Notes: a model not told the origin generated them from the sequence alone. A stretch of 56,895 nt of DNA from JANPCX01 sp031431125 (GCA_031431125.1 JANPCX010000051.1:1-56895), one strand, 5' to 3'. Numbered from the stretch's first letter, positions 32,735 to 42,298 are shown. Made by a program: numbers and translations.

Positions 32735-34729
32735 TCAACGGGCGGTGGCTTGCAGCAGCGTGTCAAACAGCGACTGCGCCACTTGGAGCATCTTGGCGGC
32801 GGCTTGGTAGCTTTGTTGGTACTGGATGAGGCGTGACGCTTCTTCGTCGAGGTTCACGCCCGACAAGTTGCTTTGCCGCGCCACCGCATCTTTTTGAATG
32901 GCCGTGGATTGATCCGAGGCCAACTGGCTGCTTTGCACCCGAATGCCAATCTCCGCCAACGTGCTGGCATAGGCGTCGGTCACGTTGTTGCCGGAGATGA
33001 CGATTTCCCCGCTGGCGGGTGCAGACAGGCCGTTGTTAGCGCGCCCCGCGCCCACCAAGTTGCTGTCCCGAAGGCCCATCAAAGCATTGGCGTTGCCGTT
33101 GTTGTTCGAAGGAAACTGAGTTTCACCCACGGTCAACACGTCGTCCGTTCTCGGCACACCATTGAGGCTCAGTTCCCAGCCGTTGTAGCTGATGGGCTGG
33201 CCCGCAGTCCAAGTGCCCGTGCCGGTGGTGACCACCGGCGGGGGGGTGGTGTTGTCCGTGAAGGTGGCGTTGTAGGCACCGCTGTTGTTGGTGAATGTCA
33301 AGCTCACCGTTACTTTAGGGTTGATGCTGTTATTGACTGTGCGCAGCGAAGCAACCGAGGCCGAGCCGGTATTGGTGGTACCCAAGGTGACAGAGACCGA
33401 CGATGCAGCCGCCACACCGCGTGGGTCGTCGAGCACGCGCTGCATGTCACGGGCGGCCACCGCCACGGGTTGAAGCAAAAAACGATCACCTGCGGCCGGG
33501 GTGCCGCTGTTCAAGGTGATGCGTAGGCCGTCGACATGGTTGTAACCTGCTGCCAATTGCGCCGCCGTGACCGTGACCGGCAACGGCGGTTTTTGGCCAG
33601 AGACCCGGCTCAGCTGATAGTTGCCCGCGCCTTGGTAAAACAGTTCGTAGTCGCTGGCTTGCACCAAGCTCGCGTCATCAATCACCACGCTCAGTGCGGC
33701 GTTTCCTGAGTTAAGTTGGGAGGGCAGCACCTTGGGTGCGCCGACGCTGAGGATGTCGACACCAAACTGTTTGTTCAAGTCCCAGCCCAGTGATTGCTGC
33801 TGGTTCACCCCACCGCTGATGGCCACCGCCAGTTGGCCCAGCATGTTGCGCGCTGAGGTGAGGTCGTCATTTTGAAAACGCAGCAAACCCACGATGGAAC
33901 CAGCGCCGAGCTGCTCGGTGAGCACAGGCCGGGGTACGCCACCGTCTATCACTTGCAGCTGCGACTTGGTGGGGTCAAAGTTGTCCGGCACCACCGCAAG
34001 CTGGGTGGTTTCGTTGCCCAGCACCAGTTGCTGGCCGCCGGCAAAAAACACACTCACCGAGCCGTCGCTCGCGGCAATCGTGCTGACCTGCAGCATCTTG
34101 CTCAGGTCTTGAATGGCCAGCTCGCGTTTGTCCAGCAAATCGTTCGGCGTATGCCCCACCCCTTCGGCCACAGAAATGCGCTGGTTCAACTCGGCGATTT
34201 GGCGCGCCAGTTCATTCACGCTTTTGACACTGACCGACAAATCCTGCGACACGCCCAGTTGCAACGCGTCGATGCGGTCTGCCGTGGTATGGAAACGCGT
34301 GGCCAGCTCTTGCGCACGCGACAGCGACACCTGACGCGAGGAAGTATCCTGCGGCCCGTTGGAGACATCAACAAACGAGTTGAACAACTGGCCCGCCGCA
34401 TAGCCGATGCCGGCCTCTCCCGTCCCGAACAATTTCTCCAGCTGTTTGAGTTGATCCGCGCGTGTGGCGTCGGCTGCTGCCACTGCACCGGTGAGCGCCA
34501 CTTCGCGCGTCAAGAATTCGCTGTGTTTTCGGGCCACGGTGGACACGTCCACACCCTTGCCAAAAAAGCCAGAACCGCTGTACTGGCTCATCGACGTTTG
34601 CAATTCCACCTGCTGTCGCGAGTAGCCTCGCGTGTTGGCGTTGGCAATGTTGTTGCCCGTGGCTTGCAAGGCGGCGTAGTTCGCCGTCATGGCACGCATG
34701 CCGATGGAGATGAGTGGAGAGGCGGTCAT
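32735..34729 (-). CDS. flgK: Flagellar hook-associated protein 1
   Basis: A 664-residue protein with the rod/hook N-terminus (IGMRAMTANYAALQATGNNIANANTRGYSRQQVELQTS) and a C-terminal FlgK ending (VNLDEEASRLIQYQQSYQAAAKMLQVAQSLFDTLLQATAR). The middle (about 290-570) is a long beta-rich region exposed on the outside and variable between species. Forms the hook-filament junction with FlgL, and is exported by the flagellar type III system. Confidence 0.95.
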   Translation of the reverse strand: MTASPLISIGMRAMTANYAALQATGNNIANANTRGYSRQQVELQTSMSQYSGSGFFGKGVDVSTVARKHSEFLTREVALTGAVAAADATRADQLKQLEKLFGTGEAGIGYAAGQLFNSFVDVSNGPQDTSSRQVSLSRAQELATRFHTTADRIDALQLGVSQDLSVSVKSVNELARQIAELNQRISVAEGVGHTPNDLLDKRELAIQDLSKMLQVSTIAASDGSVSVFFAGGQQLVLGNETTQLAVVPDNFDPTKSQLQVIDGGVPRPVLTEQLGAGSIVGLLRFQNDDLTSARNMLGQLAVAISGGVNQQQSLGWDLNKQFGVDILSVGAPKVLPSQLNSGNAALSVVIDDASLVQASDYELFYQGAGNYQLSRVSGQKPPLPVTVTAAQLAAGYNHVDGLRITLNSGTPAAGDRFLLQPVAVAARDMQRVLDDPRGVAAASSVSVTLGTTNTGSASVASLRTVNNSINPKVTVSLTFTNNSGAYNATFTDNTTPPPVVTTGTGTWTAGQPISYNGWELSLNGVPRTDDVLTVGETQFPSNNNGNANALMGLRDSNLVGAGRANNGLSAPASGEIVISGNNVTDAYASTLAEIGIRVQSSQLASDQSTAIQKDAVARQSNLSGVNLDEEASRLIQYQQSYQAAAKMLQVAQSLFDTLLQATAR

Positions 34730-34748
34730 GAGGTGTTCTCCATCGGAT

Positions 34749-35693
34749 TCAGGTCACCATCCGCTGCAAGCGCAGCGTGGTGTTGATGACACGGCCCAGC
34801 TTGTCCGCATAGGCAGGGTCGGTGGCATATCCCGCCTTCTGCAAGCCCTGCGCAAACCCCTCAGCGGTATTGGCTTGGGCCAGCACCTGCGAGTAGCGTG
34901 GGCTGTTCTGCATCAGTCTGGCGTAGTCGTTGAACGATTCTTCGTAGGACTTGTAAGCGCGGAACTTGGCCACCACTTTGCGCGGCTCGCCATTGATGTA
35001 TTCGGTGGTCACGATCTCGGCCACTGGCCCTTTCCAGCTGCCACCGGCTTTGATGCCAAACACATTAAAAGAGGTGCTGCCGTCGGAATTTTTGATCTCG
35101 CGTTTGCCCCAGCCCGACTCATGGGCGGCTTGCGCCACCATGAAACTGGCCGGGATGCCGGTGGCTGCTTCGGCCGACCGTGCAGCCTGGGCGTGTTGTT
35201 TGACAAAACTCAGTTGACGTTCCGTGTGCGTGCCTTGCAGCGAAGGACTGCTGACCTGTGGCTGTGGCACAGCCTGCTGAGGTTTGATGGGTTGAAAAAC
35301 GCCGGGCGTGTTTCCCCATTGCAGGGGCTTGAGTTCGATGGGGCCTGTTTCCACGCCGGGCGTGGTCGCTCCCATTTGTCGTTCCAGCTGCTTGACAATG
35401 GCCTGGCTCAAACCGCCGGACAAGCCTGTCATTTGGCTGGCGAACTGGGTGTCCAGCATTTCGGTGCCCATCTTGGTGCCGCTGTTCTCCAGCATGTCCG
35501 AAGAGAGCGTGGCTTGGCGCATGCTTTTCATCAGCTCTTGCATGAACAGCGCTTCAAACTGTTTGGCCACGGCTTGCACCGCCGCTTTGGGGTCGCGGCT
35601 TGCGGTGGCGCGCAAGGAATCGATGCCGCGTACATCGCCTGCCAGCGATGGCGAAACGTTGGTGCTGAGCGAGGATCCCAGGGGCGCAGTCAT
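34749..35693 (-). CDS. flgJ: Flagellar rod-assembly protein with peptidoglycan hydrolase domain
   Basis: A 314-residue protein with an N-terminal rod-binding half (VAKQFEALFMQELMKSMRQATLSSDML) and a C-terminal glucosaminidase half (ATGIPASFMVAQAAHESGWGKREIKNSDGSTSFNVFGIKAGGSWKG) whose catalytic Glu is in AHESGWG. It cuts a hole in peptidoglycan and helps rod assembly. The ATG at 35693 shares its A with the flgI stop (TGATG); an in-frame TTG three bases earlier is possible. Confidence 0.95.
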   Translation of the reverse strand: MTAPLGSSLSTNVSPSLAGDVRGIDSLRATASRDPKAAVQAVAKQFEALFMQELMKSMRQATLSSDMLENSGTKMGTEMLDTQFASQMTGLSGGLSQAIVKQLERQMGATTPGVETGPIELKPLQWGNTPGVFQPIKPQQAVPQPQVSSPSLQGTHTERQLSFVKQHAQAARSAEAATGIPASFMVAQAAHESGWGKREIKNSDGSTSFNVFGIKAGGSWKGPVAEIVTTEYINGEPRKVVAKFRAYKSYEESFNDYARLMQNSPRYSQVLAQANTAEGFAQGLQKAGYATDPAYADKLGRVINTTLRLQRMVT

Positions 35694-36901
35694 CAAATCA
35701 CCTCAATCTCGGCGTTGAGTGCACCTGCCGACTTCATGGCTTGCAAGATGGCCAGCAGGTCTTGTGGTGTGGCGCCCAGCGTGTTGAGCGCTTTCACCAC
35801 GTCTGCCAATTGGGTTCCGGCAGGCATTTGAATCAAAGCACCGGGCTGTTGAGAGATCGTGATGTCTGACTTTTGCCCCACCACGGTTTGCCCTTGGGAC
35901 AAGGCCCCGGGTTGGCTGATGATGGGGGTGGTGCTGATGGTGACCGACAAGCTGCCATGCGCGACCGCACAGGCTTTGAGGGTCACGGATTGGTTCATCA
36001 CCACCGAACCGGTGCGCGCGTTGACGACCACTTTCGCTGCGGGTGCTGCCAGGATCACAGGGAGGTTCTCAATGTCGGCCAAAAACGCGATGCGCTGGTT
36101 GCCCGGCGGAGGCATGCTGACACGCACGACACGGCCATCGATGGCTTGTGCTACCTCTGCACCCATGCGGGTGTTGATGGCCCGCGCGACCTCTCGAGCC
36201 GTGTTGTAGTCGCTGGAGGACAAGTCCAGTTGCATGACATCGCCTTGGTTCAACGGCGTGGCGACGCTGCGCTCCACCGAGGCGCCATCGGGAATACGGC
36301 CCGCACTCAAGTGGTTGATTTGAACCTTGGATCCGCCGGCCGAGGCGCCTGCGCCCCCCACGATCAAATTGCCTTGTGCCAACGCGTAGATTTGCCCATC
36401 CGCTCCTTTGAGCGGTGTGGCAATCAGGGTTCCGCCGCGCAGGCTTTTTGCGTTGCCGAGCGACGATACGTTCACATCAATGTTCTGCCCGGGCTGGGCG
36501 AATGCAGGCAGTTGAGCCGTCACCATCACGGCCGCCACGTTCTTGAGCTGCATGTTGGTGCCGGGCGGCACGGTGACCCCCATTTGCTGCAACATGGCGT
36601 TGATGCTTTGCGTCGTGAAGGGTGTGGAGGTGGTTTGGTCCCCTGTTCCGTCCAGCCCCACCACCAGGCCGTAACCCACCAAGGGGTTGCTGCGCACGCC
36701 TTGCACGGTGGCGACTTCTTTGATGCGTGTGGCGTGAGCCGGGCCAGGCCACCACAGCGCGGCGCTGGCCAAAATGCCCGCCAGAAAGATCAAGACCCGA
36801 ACGATACGGTCTGACTTCTCATCCACCTGTTTGGTCGCGTCGATGCGCCAGGTGTTGTAGGGGTCGCCGAAGGAGTCGTGCAGTGGGTTCATGGGGTTCA
36901 T
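35693..36901 (-). CDS. flgI: Flagellar P-ring protein
   Basis: A 402-residue P-ring subunit with a long N-terminal extension before the signal helix (IVRVLIFLAGILASAALWW), then RIKEVATVQGVRSNPLVGYGLVVGLDGTGDQ, the family start. Further blocks include INAMLQQMGVTVPPGTNMQLKNVAAVMVTAQLPAFAQPGQNIDVNVSSLGNAKSLRGGTL and LNTLGATPQDLLAILQAMKSAGALNAEIEVI at the end. The first start is 36901; because about 35 residues precede the hydrophobic segment, initiation could really be later, but no other good start is in frame. Confidence 0.95.
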   Translation of the reverse strand: MNPMNPLHDSFGDPYNTWRIDATKQVDEKSDRIVRVLIFLAGILASAALWWPGPAHATRIKEVATVQGVRSNPLVGYGLVVGLDGTGDQTTSTPFTTQSINAMLQQMGVTVPPGTNMQLKNVAAVMVTAQLPAFAQPGQNIDVNVSSLGNAKSLRGGTLIATPLKGADGQIYALAQGNLIVGGAGASAGGSKVQINHLSAGRIPDGASVERSVATPLNQGDVMQLDLSSSDYNTAREVARAINTRMGAEVAQAIDGRVVRVSMPPPGNQRIAFLADIENLPVILAAPAAKVVVNARTGSVVMNQSVTLKACAVAHGSLSVTISTTPIISQPGALSQGQTVVGQKSDITISQQPGALIQMPAGTQLADVVKALNTLGATPQDLLAILQAMKSAGALNAEIEVI

Positions 36902-36928
36902 CCAGTGGATGCCCCATTTTCAAGAAAC

Positions 36929-37606
36929 TTAAATCGGCAGAACGTTTAAAAAGAACCGTGACAACCAGCCTATTCCTTGGGCTTCGGCTTGCTGGCCGCG
37001 TCCCCGGTGCTCGATGCGCACGTTGGCGATTTGCGCGGATGCCACGGAATTGCCGGGTTGAATGGCTCGGGGGTCCACCTGACCGGAAAAGCGCAGCACG
37101 TCAACGTTGTGGTTGACGCCAATTTGTTTTTCACCGGCAATGATGAGGTGGCCATTGGGCAGCACCTCGATCACCGTTGCAGTGATCACACCAGAGAAGT
37201 TGTTGGTGTTTTCCGTACTGCCCTTGCCTTCAAAGCTGTTCGATGAGCTGCCAGTGGCTGTGGCGCGTGCAAAGGCTTTGGGTGAAACAAAGGGCAAGGC
37301 GCTGACGCTGGCCGACAGCTTGCCGCCCTTGTCGATGGAGCTGGTGCTGCTTTGACTGGCTGAGACTTTTTCCACGATCTGGATGGTCAGTGCGTCACCG
37401 ACCAAGCGGGCGCGGTGGTCCTCGAACAAGGGTCGGTATTGGCTGGCTTGAAATATAGAGCCGTTGCTCACCGTGGGGATGGGTGTGGCAACAGGCCGTG
37501 CCGACGTGGGGCCCGTCAAGTCCACAGGTGGTGGCGAGTTCAGTGTTTGGCAAGCGCTGAGCAAAGCGCTTGCGGCCAGGGTCATGGCCAAAGACAGTGT
37601 TTTCAT
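36929..37606 (-). CDS. flgH: Flagellar L-ring lipoprotein
   Basis: A 225-residue outer-membrane ring protein. The N-terminus MKTLSLAMTLAASALLSACQTL has a lipobox (LSAC). Family blocks: NGSIFQASQYRPLFEDHRARLVGDALTIQIVEKVSASQSS and VIEVLPNGHLIIAGEKQIGVN, ending in NVRIEHRGRGQQAEAQGIGWLSRFFLNVLPI. Start at 37606 rather than 37615, as MKTLS gives the lipoprotein signal. The lolCD genes in this window would supply its export. Confidence 0.94.
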   Translation of the reverse strand: MKTLSLAMTLAASALLSACQTLNSPPPVDLTGPTSARPVATPIPTVSNGSIFQASQYRPLFEDHRARLVGDALTIQIVEKVSASQSSTSSIDKGGKLSASVSALPFVSPKAFARATATGSSSNSFEGKGSTENTNNFSGVITATVIEVLPNGHLIIAGEKQIGVNHNVDVLRFSGQVDPRAIQPGNSVASAQIANVRIEHRGRGQQAEAQGIGWLSRFFLNVLPI

Positions 37607-37637
37607 GGTGGGCACCTCTTACTCACAGCAAAGCATG

Positions 37638-38420
37638 TCAAATTTGGCTCAACTTTTGCAGCATTTGATCCGAGGTTTGAATCGCCTTGGAATTGAGCTC
37701 ATAAGCACGCTGGGTTTGAATCATGGCCACCAACTCTTCCACCACATTGACGTTGGAAGTTTCCACAAAACCCTGTGTCATGGCACCCATGCCGTTTTGG
37801 CCAGGTGCACCGGTGGATGCCGCACCAGAGGCAGCGGTTTCGGTGAAGATGTTTTGGCCGCGAGGCTCCAAACCGGCCGGGTTCACAAAGTTGGCGAGCT
37901 GCAACTGGCCAACGGCCTGAGGAGCGGTCTGGCCTGCGATGGACACGCTGACCGTGCCGTCTGCGCCCACCGTGATGCCTTGCGCACCCGCTGGAATCGT
38001 GATGCCAGGCGAAACCACTTCACCGTTGTTCGTGACCAACTGCCCTTGCGGACTGACTTGAAACGAACCGTCACGGGTATAGCCCGTGGTGCCATCGGCC
38101 AACTGCACTTGGAAGAAACCTTGCCCGCGAACCGCCAGGTCCAAGGCGTTGCCAGTTTGCTGCAAATTGCCTTGGCTGAACATGCGCGACGTAGCCACCG
38201 CGCGTGTGCCCAAACCCACTTGCAAGCCGGTGGGCAAAGTGGCTTGTTCTGAGTTGTTGGAGCCCGCCTGGCGCAGGTTTTGGTACATCAGGTCTTCAAA
38301 CACCGCGTGCGAGCGTTTGTAGCCATTGGTGGAGACGTTGGCCAGGTTATTGGAGATGGTGTCCAGCTGGGTTTGCTGGGCTTCCATGCCGGTTTTGGAG
38401 ATCCACAGGGAGCGCATCAT
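37638..38420 (-). CDS. flgG: Flagellar distal rod protein
   Basis: A 260-residue rod protein. It starts MMRSLWISKTGMEAQQTQLDTISNNLANVSTNGYKRSHAVFEDLMYQNLRQAG and ends VVEELVAMIQTQRAYELNSKAIQTSDQMLQKLSQI, the standard rod/hook coiled-coil ends. The ATG at 38420 is used; the open frame to 38453 passes into the intergenic repeat. Forms the distal rod of the flagellum. Confidence 0.96.
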   Translation of the reverse strand: MMRSLWISKTGMEAQQTQLDTISNNLANVSTNGYKRSHAVFEDLMYQNLRQAGSNNSEQATLPTGLQVGLGTRAVATSRMFSQGNLQQTGNALDLAVRGQGFFQVQLADGTTGYTRDGSFQVSPQGQLVTNNGEVVSPGITIPAGAQGITVGADGTVSVSIAGQTAPQAVGQLQLANFVNPAGLEPRGQNIFTETAASGAASTGAPGQNGMGAMTQGFVETSNVNVVEELVAMIQTQRAYELNSKAIQTSDQMLQKLSQI

Positions 38421-38448
38421 GGTGAGGGTCCTTCGCAGTAAACCAACT

Positions 38449-38545
38449 GTCATTCCCGCGTAGGCGGGAATCCAGTCGGTGATGGTGTTTGAACCAGCGG
38501 TTGCGGTTCAATCACGCTTTGGTTTCCCGCCTGCGCGGGAATGAC
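38449..38545. repeat. 97-base palindromic repeat pair (REP/MITE-like) between flgF and flgG
   Basis: Both ends carry nearly the same 22-base unit, in inverted orientation: GTCATTCCCGCG at 38449-38460 and CGCGGGAATGAC at 38534-38545, each continuing into a second half (GGCGGGAA) that makes the unit itself palindromic. This is the ATTCCCGCG...CGGGAAT style of short repeat widespread in betaproteobacterial genomes. It lies within the flgF-flgG gap of the flg operon and would fold as strong hairpins in the message. Confidence 0.75.
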
Positions 38546-38558
38546 GGGGCAGGGGTGT

Positions 38559-39284
38559 TTATCCATTCATCGACAACAGCTGCGACGAAGCCTTCTCGTT
38601 GGCCTCTGCCGTTTGCAGCATCTTCATTTGGGTTTCGAACTGGCGCGCCGCAGCAATCATGGTCACCATGGTTTCCACCGGGCTGACGTTGGAGCCTTCC
38701 AGTGCTGCCGATTGCACGCGCGCGCTGGCGTCTGCGGGTAAATCGCCTTCTGCGGCGCGGAACAAACCATCCCCGCCACGGGCCAGCGCCCCTTCGGGGG
38801 TGACCAACTTGAGTTTGCCAACTGCCGTTGAGCGGCCGTTCACCGTGCTGCTCACCGTGCCGTCGCTGCCAAAACTGACTTCGCTGTTGGGCGGCACTTG
38901 AATCGGGCCACCGTCACCCATCACGGGCAAACCGCTGCGTGTGACCAGTGCGCCATCGGCACTGACCTCAAATCCGCCAGCGCGGGTGTAGGACTCGGTG
39001 CCGTCCAGCGATTGAACTGCAAACCACGACTTGCCTTGCGCCGCCACGTCCAGGTTGCGCCCGGTGTGGGTGATGACACCTGGCGAGTTGTCGTAACCCG
39101 ACGTGGTTTCAATTGCGTAGACCCGTGTGCTGGCACCACTGCCTTGCACGGGCACCGCACGAAACGCCTGGAGCTCGGCCCGAAAGCCGACGGTAGACGC
39201 GTTGGCCAGGTTGTTGGCCAAGGTGTCTTGCCGCTGCATGGTGGCCTTGGCCCCAGCCATGGAGAGATAAATCATGCGGTCCAT
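38559..39284 (-). CDS. flgF: Flagellar proximal rod protein
   Basis: A 241-residue rod protein: the opening MDRMIYLSMAGAKATMQRQDTLANNLANASTVGFRAELQAF and ending NVSPVETMVTMIAAARQFETQMKMLQTAEANEKASSQLLSMNG are typical. Part of the proximal rod. It follows flgE by 39 bases. Confidence 0.95.
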   Translation of the reverse strand: MDRMIYLSMAGAKATMQRQDTLANNLANASTVGFRAELQAFRAVPVQGSGASTRVYAIETTSGYDNSPGVITHTGRNLDVAAQGKSWFAVQSLDGTESYTRAGGFEVSADGALVTRSGLPVMGDGGPIQVPPNSEVSFGSDGTVSSTVNGRSTAVGKLKLVTPEGALARGGDGLFRAAEGDLPADASARVQSAALEGSNVSPVETMVTMIAAARQFETQMKMLQTAEANEKASSQLLSMNG

Positions 39285-39323
39285 ATCAGTGCTCCTGGAT
39301 GACTGTGGGCTTCAAAGTTCCCC

Positions 39324-40733
39324 TTACCTCAAGTTAACCAAGGTTTGCAGCACTTGGTCTTGGGTTTTGATGGTTTGTGCATTGGCTTGGTAAGCGCGTT
39401 GAGCGGTGATCATGTTGACCAGCTCAGCAGTCAAGTCCACGTTGGATTCCTCCAGTGCCCCCGATTGCACAACGCCGGTGTTGCCGTTACCCGGCACGTT
39501 CAAAATCGGTTCACCCGACTCGTACGTCACGGCCCAGGCATTTCCGCCCAGGGGTTGCAAACCTTGCGGGTTGCGGAAATTGGCCAGCTCAATTTGACCT
39601 GCCGCGCGGCTCACGCCATTGGAATAGCGCGCCGTCAACACGCCGTTGGCCGCAATCGACACACCGGCCAGCTCGCCAGGGCGGTTGCCGTTTTGGGTCA
39701 AGTCAGTCACGCCAAAGGCGGACGCATACTGGGTCACCTTGGATAAGTCCATCGTGATGCCGACCAGTGGATTGGTTTGCGTCACGCCGTCGGACAAGGT
39801 CAGCGCGGGAATGTTGGTGAACACGCCTTTGGCATCGACTTCTTCCGTGTCCACCACCGTGCCAGTGGGCGTGGGCGCCGTGTGGAAGGTCACATAGCCT
39901 GGTTCGGCGGGCGCTGCGGTTGAATCACCGCCCACAGGGGGGGCGCCGTCTATCGGGAAACTGATGGTGGCCACGGGCAACGGCGTGGGCACGGTCACGG
40001 GCGGGGTGGGGGCGGTGCCGAGCAGGGTTTCTTTGTTGGCAGTGGCGTACACATCCCACTCGTTGTTGCCGATTTTTTTGTAGTAATAGGTCACCGGAAT
40101 GCTGCGGCCGTTGGAGTCGTAGACCGTCATCGAAGTGGAGTTGTTGTAGGTGGTGGGGTCGTTGAAATCGATCGCCGATGTGATCACCGAGGCCCGCGAG
40201 TCCAGGTTGAACTGCATGGTGGTGCTGGTGGTGGGACTGGCCTTGATGCCGCTGGTGGGCAGCTGCATGGGGCCGCTGGCCCGGGTGTCCAGGACGCCGT
40301 TTTCGTCCACGCCGTAGCCCAACAGCACCTGGTCTTGGTTGTTGACGATGTAGCCCTGTTTGTCGGTTTTGAACTGGCCGTTGCGGCTGTACAAAGGGGC
40401 ACCGTCGACCCTGGGCGCGGCGTCGCTGGGCGCGCTGGCGTCCCGTGTGATCTTGGCCACTTGAAAAAAACCGCTGCCGTTGATGGCCACGTCCAGTGGG
40501 TTTTCGGTGGTGCTGATGTTGCCCTGCGTGAACTGCTGGGCCACCTTGGCAATCGTCACGCCAATGCCTACGTTGTTGCTGCCCGCGCCGTTGATGGCGT
40601 TGGCATACACATCTGCAAACTCGGCACGTGCGGACTTGCTGCCGTAGGTGTTGGCGTTGGCAATGTTGTTGCCAATCACTTCCAAGTTTTTGGCGGTGGC
40701 ATTTAAACCGGAGAGACCTTGCTGGAAGCTCAT
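39324..40733 (-). CDS. flgE: Flagellar hook protein
   Basis: A 469-residue hook subunit. It opens MSFQQGLSGLNATAKNLEVIGNNIANANTYGSKSARAEFADVYANA and ends NVDLTAELVNMITAQRAYQANAQTIKTQDQVLQTLVNLR. The middle contains the exposed hook domains. Assembled onto the rod with the help of FlgD, encoded directly upstream (41 bases). Confidence 0.96.
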   Translation of the reverse strand: MSFQQGLSGLNATAKNLEVIGNNIANANTYGSKSARAEFADVYANAINGAGSNNVGIGVTIAKVAQQFTQGNISTTENPLDVAINGSGFFQVAKITRDASAPSDAAPRVDGAPLYSRNGQFKTDKQGYIVNNQDQVLLGYGVDENGVLDTRASGPMQLPTSGIKASPTTSTTMQFNLDSRASVITSAIDFNDPTTYNNSTSMTVYDSNGRSIPVTYYYKKIGNNEWDVYATANKETLLGTAPTPPVTVPTPLPVATISFPIDGAPPVGGDSTAAPAEPGYVTFHTAPTPTGTVVDTEEVDAKGVFTNIPALTLSDGVTQTNPLVGITMDLSKVTQYASAFGVTDLTQNGNRPGELAGVSIAANGVLTARYSNGVSRAAGQIELANFRNPQGLQPLGGNAWAVTYESGEPILNVPGNGNTGVVQSGALEESNVDLTAELVNMITAQRAYQANAQTIKTQDQVLQTLVNLR

Positions 40734-40774
40734 GGTAGTTTTCCTTCAGTGGTGAAGAGGGGGATCGGGGTGTT

Positions 40775-41425
40775 TCAGTTGAAAGCTTTGACGTCGCTGT
40801 AGGCGACGCTGCCGCTGTTTTCCAATTGCAGCGTGAGGTTTTTGCCGGCAGCGCTGACGGCATCTACCCGGTCGCGCATCAAGGCGGTGCTCGGCACCGA
40901 GGCGGTACCGATCTTGGCGCTGACGCGAAACGTCAAGCCGCTGTCTTTGGCATGGTCGCCCGCCGCCCAATTGAAGCTACCCATGCCGCTGCCTTGGGCA
41001 CCGAGCTCTAGCGTGTCGATCACAGCGCCGGAGGACGACAGAACCTCCACGGTAACTTTGTCGGCGGGCCCGTCCAGCTCGAAGCCGCCCTGTCCCACGC
41101 CGTCTTGCATGTCCAGCCGGTTGCCCGCCACGATCACATCGTGACCCACCAGACCGGCACTTTGGAGCGCCTGCATTTGCATGAATTGCCCTGACAACCC
41201 CTGCACCGTGGTGTTGAGCTTTTCAATGCCGTTGACGGTGTTGATTTGTGCCATTTGGCTTGTCACCTGGGCGTTGTCCATCGGGTTCAGCGGGTCTTGG
41301 TTTTGCATTTGCGTGACCAGCAACTTCAAAAACCGGTCGGCTGCCGCAGTGGCGTCGTCGGTGGCTTTTTTGGTGCCACTGCTTGAAGCGGTGGTGGCGG
41401 CGGTGTTCAAGGTGTTCACGTTCAT
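40775..41425 (-). CDS. flgD: Flagellar hook-assembly (capping) protein
   Basis: A 216-residue protein. FlgD features: DRFLKLLVTQMQNQDPLNPMDNAQVTSQMAQINTVNGIEKLN, the hook-capping core, followed by a FlgD Ig-like part (GGFELDGPADKVTVEVLSSSGAVIDTLELG) and TFRVSAKIG. The ATG at 41425 is selected: the frame remains open to 41878 but that upstream part is out of frame with flgC and not FlgD-like. The protein caps the growing hook and is later lost. Confidence 0.94.
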   Translation of the reverse strand: MNVNTLNTAATTASSSGTKKATDDATAAADRFLKLLVTQMQNQDPLNPMDNAQVTSQMAQINTVNGIEKLNTTVQGLSGQFMQMQALQSAGLVGHDVIVAGNRLDMQDGVGQGGFELDGPADKVTVEVLSSSGAVIDTLELGAQGSGMGSFNWAAGDHAKDSGLTFRVSAKIGTASVPSTALMRDRVDAVSAAGKNLTLQLENSGSVAYSDVKAFN

Positions 41426-41439
41426 GGTGCGGTTTCCGA

Positions 41440-41856
41440 TCAAGTTCCGAGTTGCAGGGTTTTGAGCAGTAAGCTTTTGGCGGTGTTCATGACTTCCACG
41501 TTGTTTTGATAGGACCTCGAAGCCGATATCATGTTCACCATCTCCTCCACCGGGTTCACGTTGCTGTAGGTGACGTACCCATTGGCGTCCGCCTGCGGGT
41601 GTTGGGGGTTGTGCACTCGGCGGCCGGCCGCTTCGTTTTCCGTGACGGCGCTCACGCGCACACCAGCCGCCGTGACATCGCCGCTTTGTGCGCCCATCAA
41701 TTGGGTTTCGAATGTGACCTGGCGTCCCTTGTAGGCTTTTCCGTCCGGCCCGGCCACCGTGTCGGCATTGGCCAAGTTGGAGGCCACCACGTTCAGGCGT
41801 TGGCTTTGCGCACTGACGGCGCTGCCCGCGACATTGAAGATGTTCAACATGGTCAT
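41440..41856 (-). CDS. flgC: Flagellar basal-body rod protein
   Basis: A 138-residue proximal rod protein: MLNIFNVAGSAVSAQSQRLNVVASNLANADTVAGPDGKAYKGRQVTFE at the start and NPVEEMVNMISASRSYQNNVEVMNTAKSLLLKTLQLG at the end. Starts at 41856 or 41850 (both ATG). It is 37 bases after flgB. Confidence 0.95.
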   Translation of the reverse strand: MTMLNIFNVAGSAVSAQSQRLNVVASNLANADTVAGPDGKAYKGRQVTFETQLMGAQSGDVTAAGVRVSAVTENEAAGRRVHNPQHPQADANGYVTYSNVNPVEEMVNMISASRSYQNNVEVMNTAKSLLLKTLQLGT

Positions 41857-41893
41857 GACAAAACCTCCGTTGATTCAAAAACAGACCTCATGC

Positions 41894-42298
41894 TCATTGC
41901 CCTTTGATCGCATCCAACATCGTCCGCACATTGCCGTTGATGAAACGCAGCGTGGCTTCGTACTTCACGGCGTTGTCCACAAAACTGGCGCGTTCTCTGT
42001 CCATGTCCACCGTGTTGCCATCCAGATTGGTTTGGCTGCTGGTGGCGTAGACCAAGTGCGGCTCACCCATGGCGCCCGTGCTGCCGCTGAGGTGCGCGCC
42101 ACTGCTGCGTGCCATGGCGGGAGCGGCAGAACTGGTGCCGGTGGCCTCGCGCAGGGCGCTGGCGAAATCGATGTCCCTGGCTTGGTAGCCGGGCGTGTCG
42201 CTATTGGCAATGTTGCTGGCGATCAGTTTTTGCCGTTCGGCCCGAAGCAGGAGCGCCTGGCCATGAAAGTTCAGCGAGTCGGTGAGTCGATTGAGCAT
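41894..42298 (-). CDS. flgB: Flagellar basal-body rod protein
   Basis: A 134-residue rod protein: MLNRLTDSLNFHGQALLLRAERQKLIASNIANSDTPGYQARDIDFASALREA, with a conserved DGNTVDMDRERASFVDNAVKYEATLRFINGNVRTM ending. First gene of the minus-strand flg operon; its promoter must lie in the 201 bases shared with flgA, in which I found no certain minus-strand promoter. Confidence 0.95.
   Translation of the reverse strand: MLNRLTDSLNFHGQALLLRAERQKLIASNIANSDTPGYQARDIDFASALREATGTSSAAPAMARSSGAHLSGSTGAMGEPHLVYATSSQTNLDGNTVDMDRERASFVDNAVKYEATLRFINGNVRTMLDAIKGQ

Noticed and set aside
41425..41878. N-terminal extension of flgD by 151 residues
   Set aside because: The added part is flgC in another frame and FlgD proteins do not have it.
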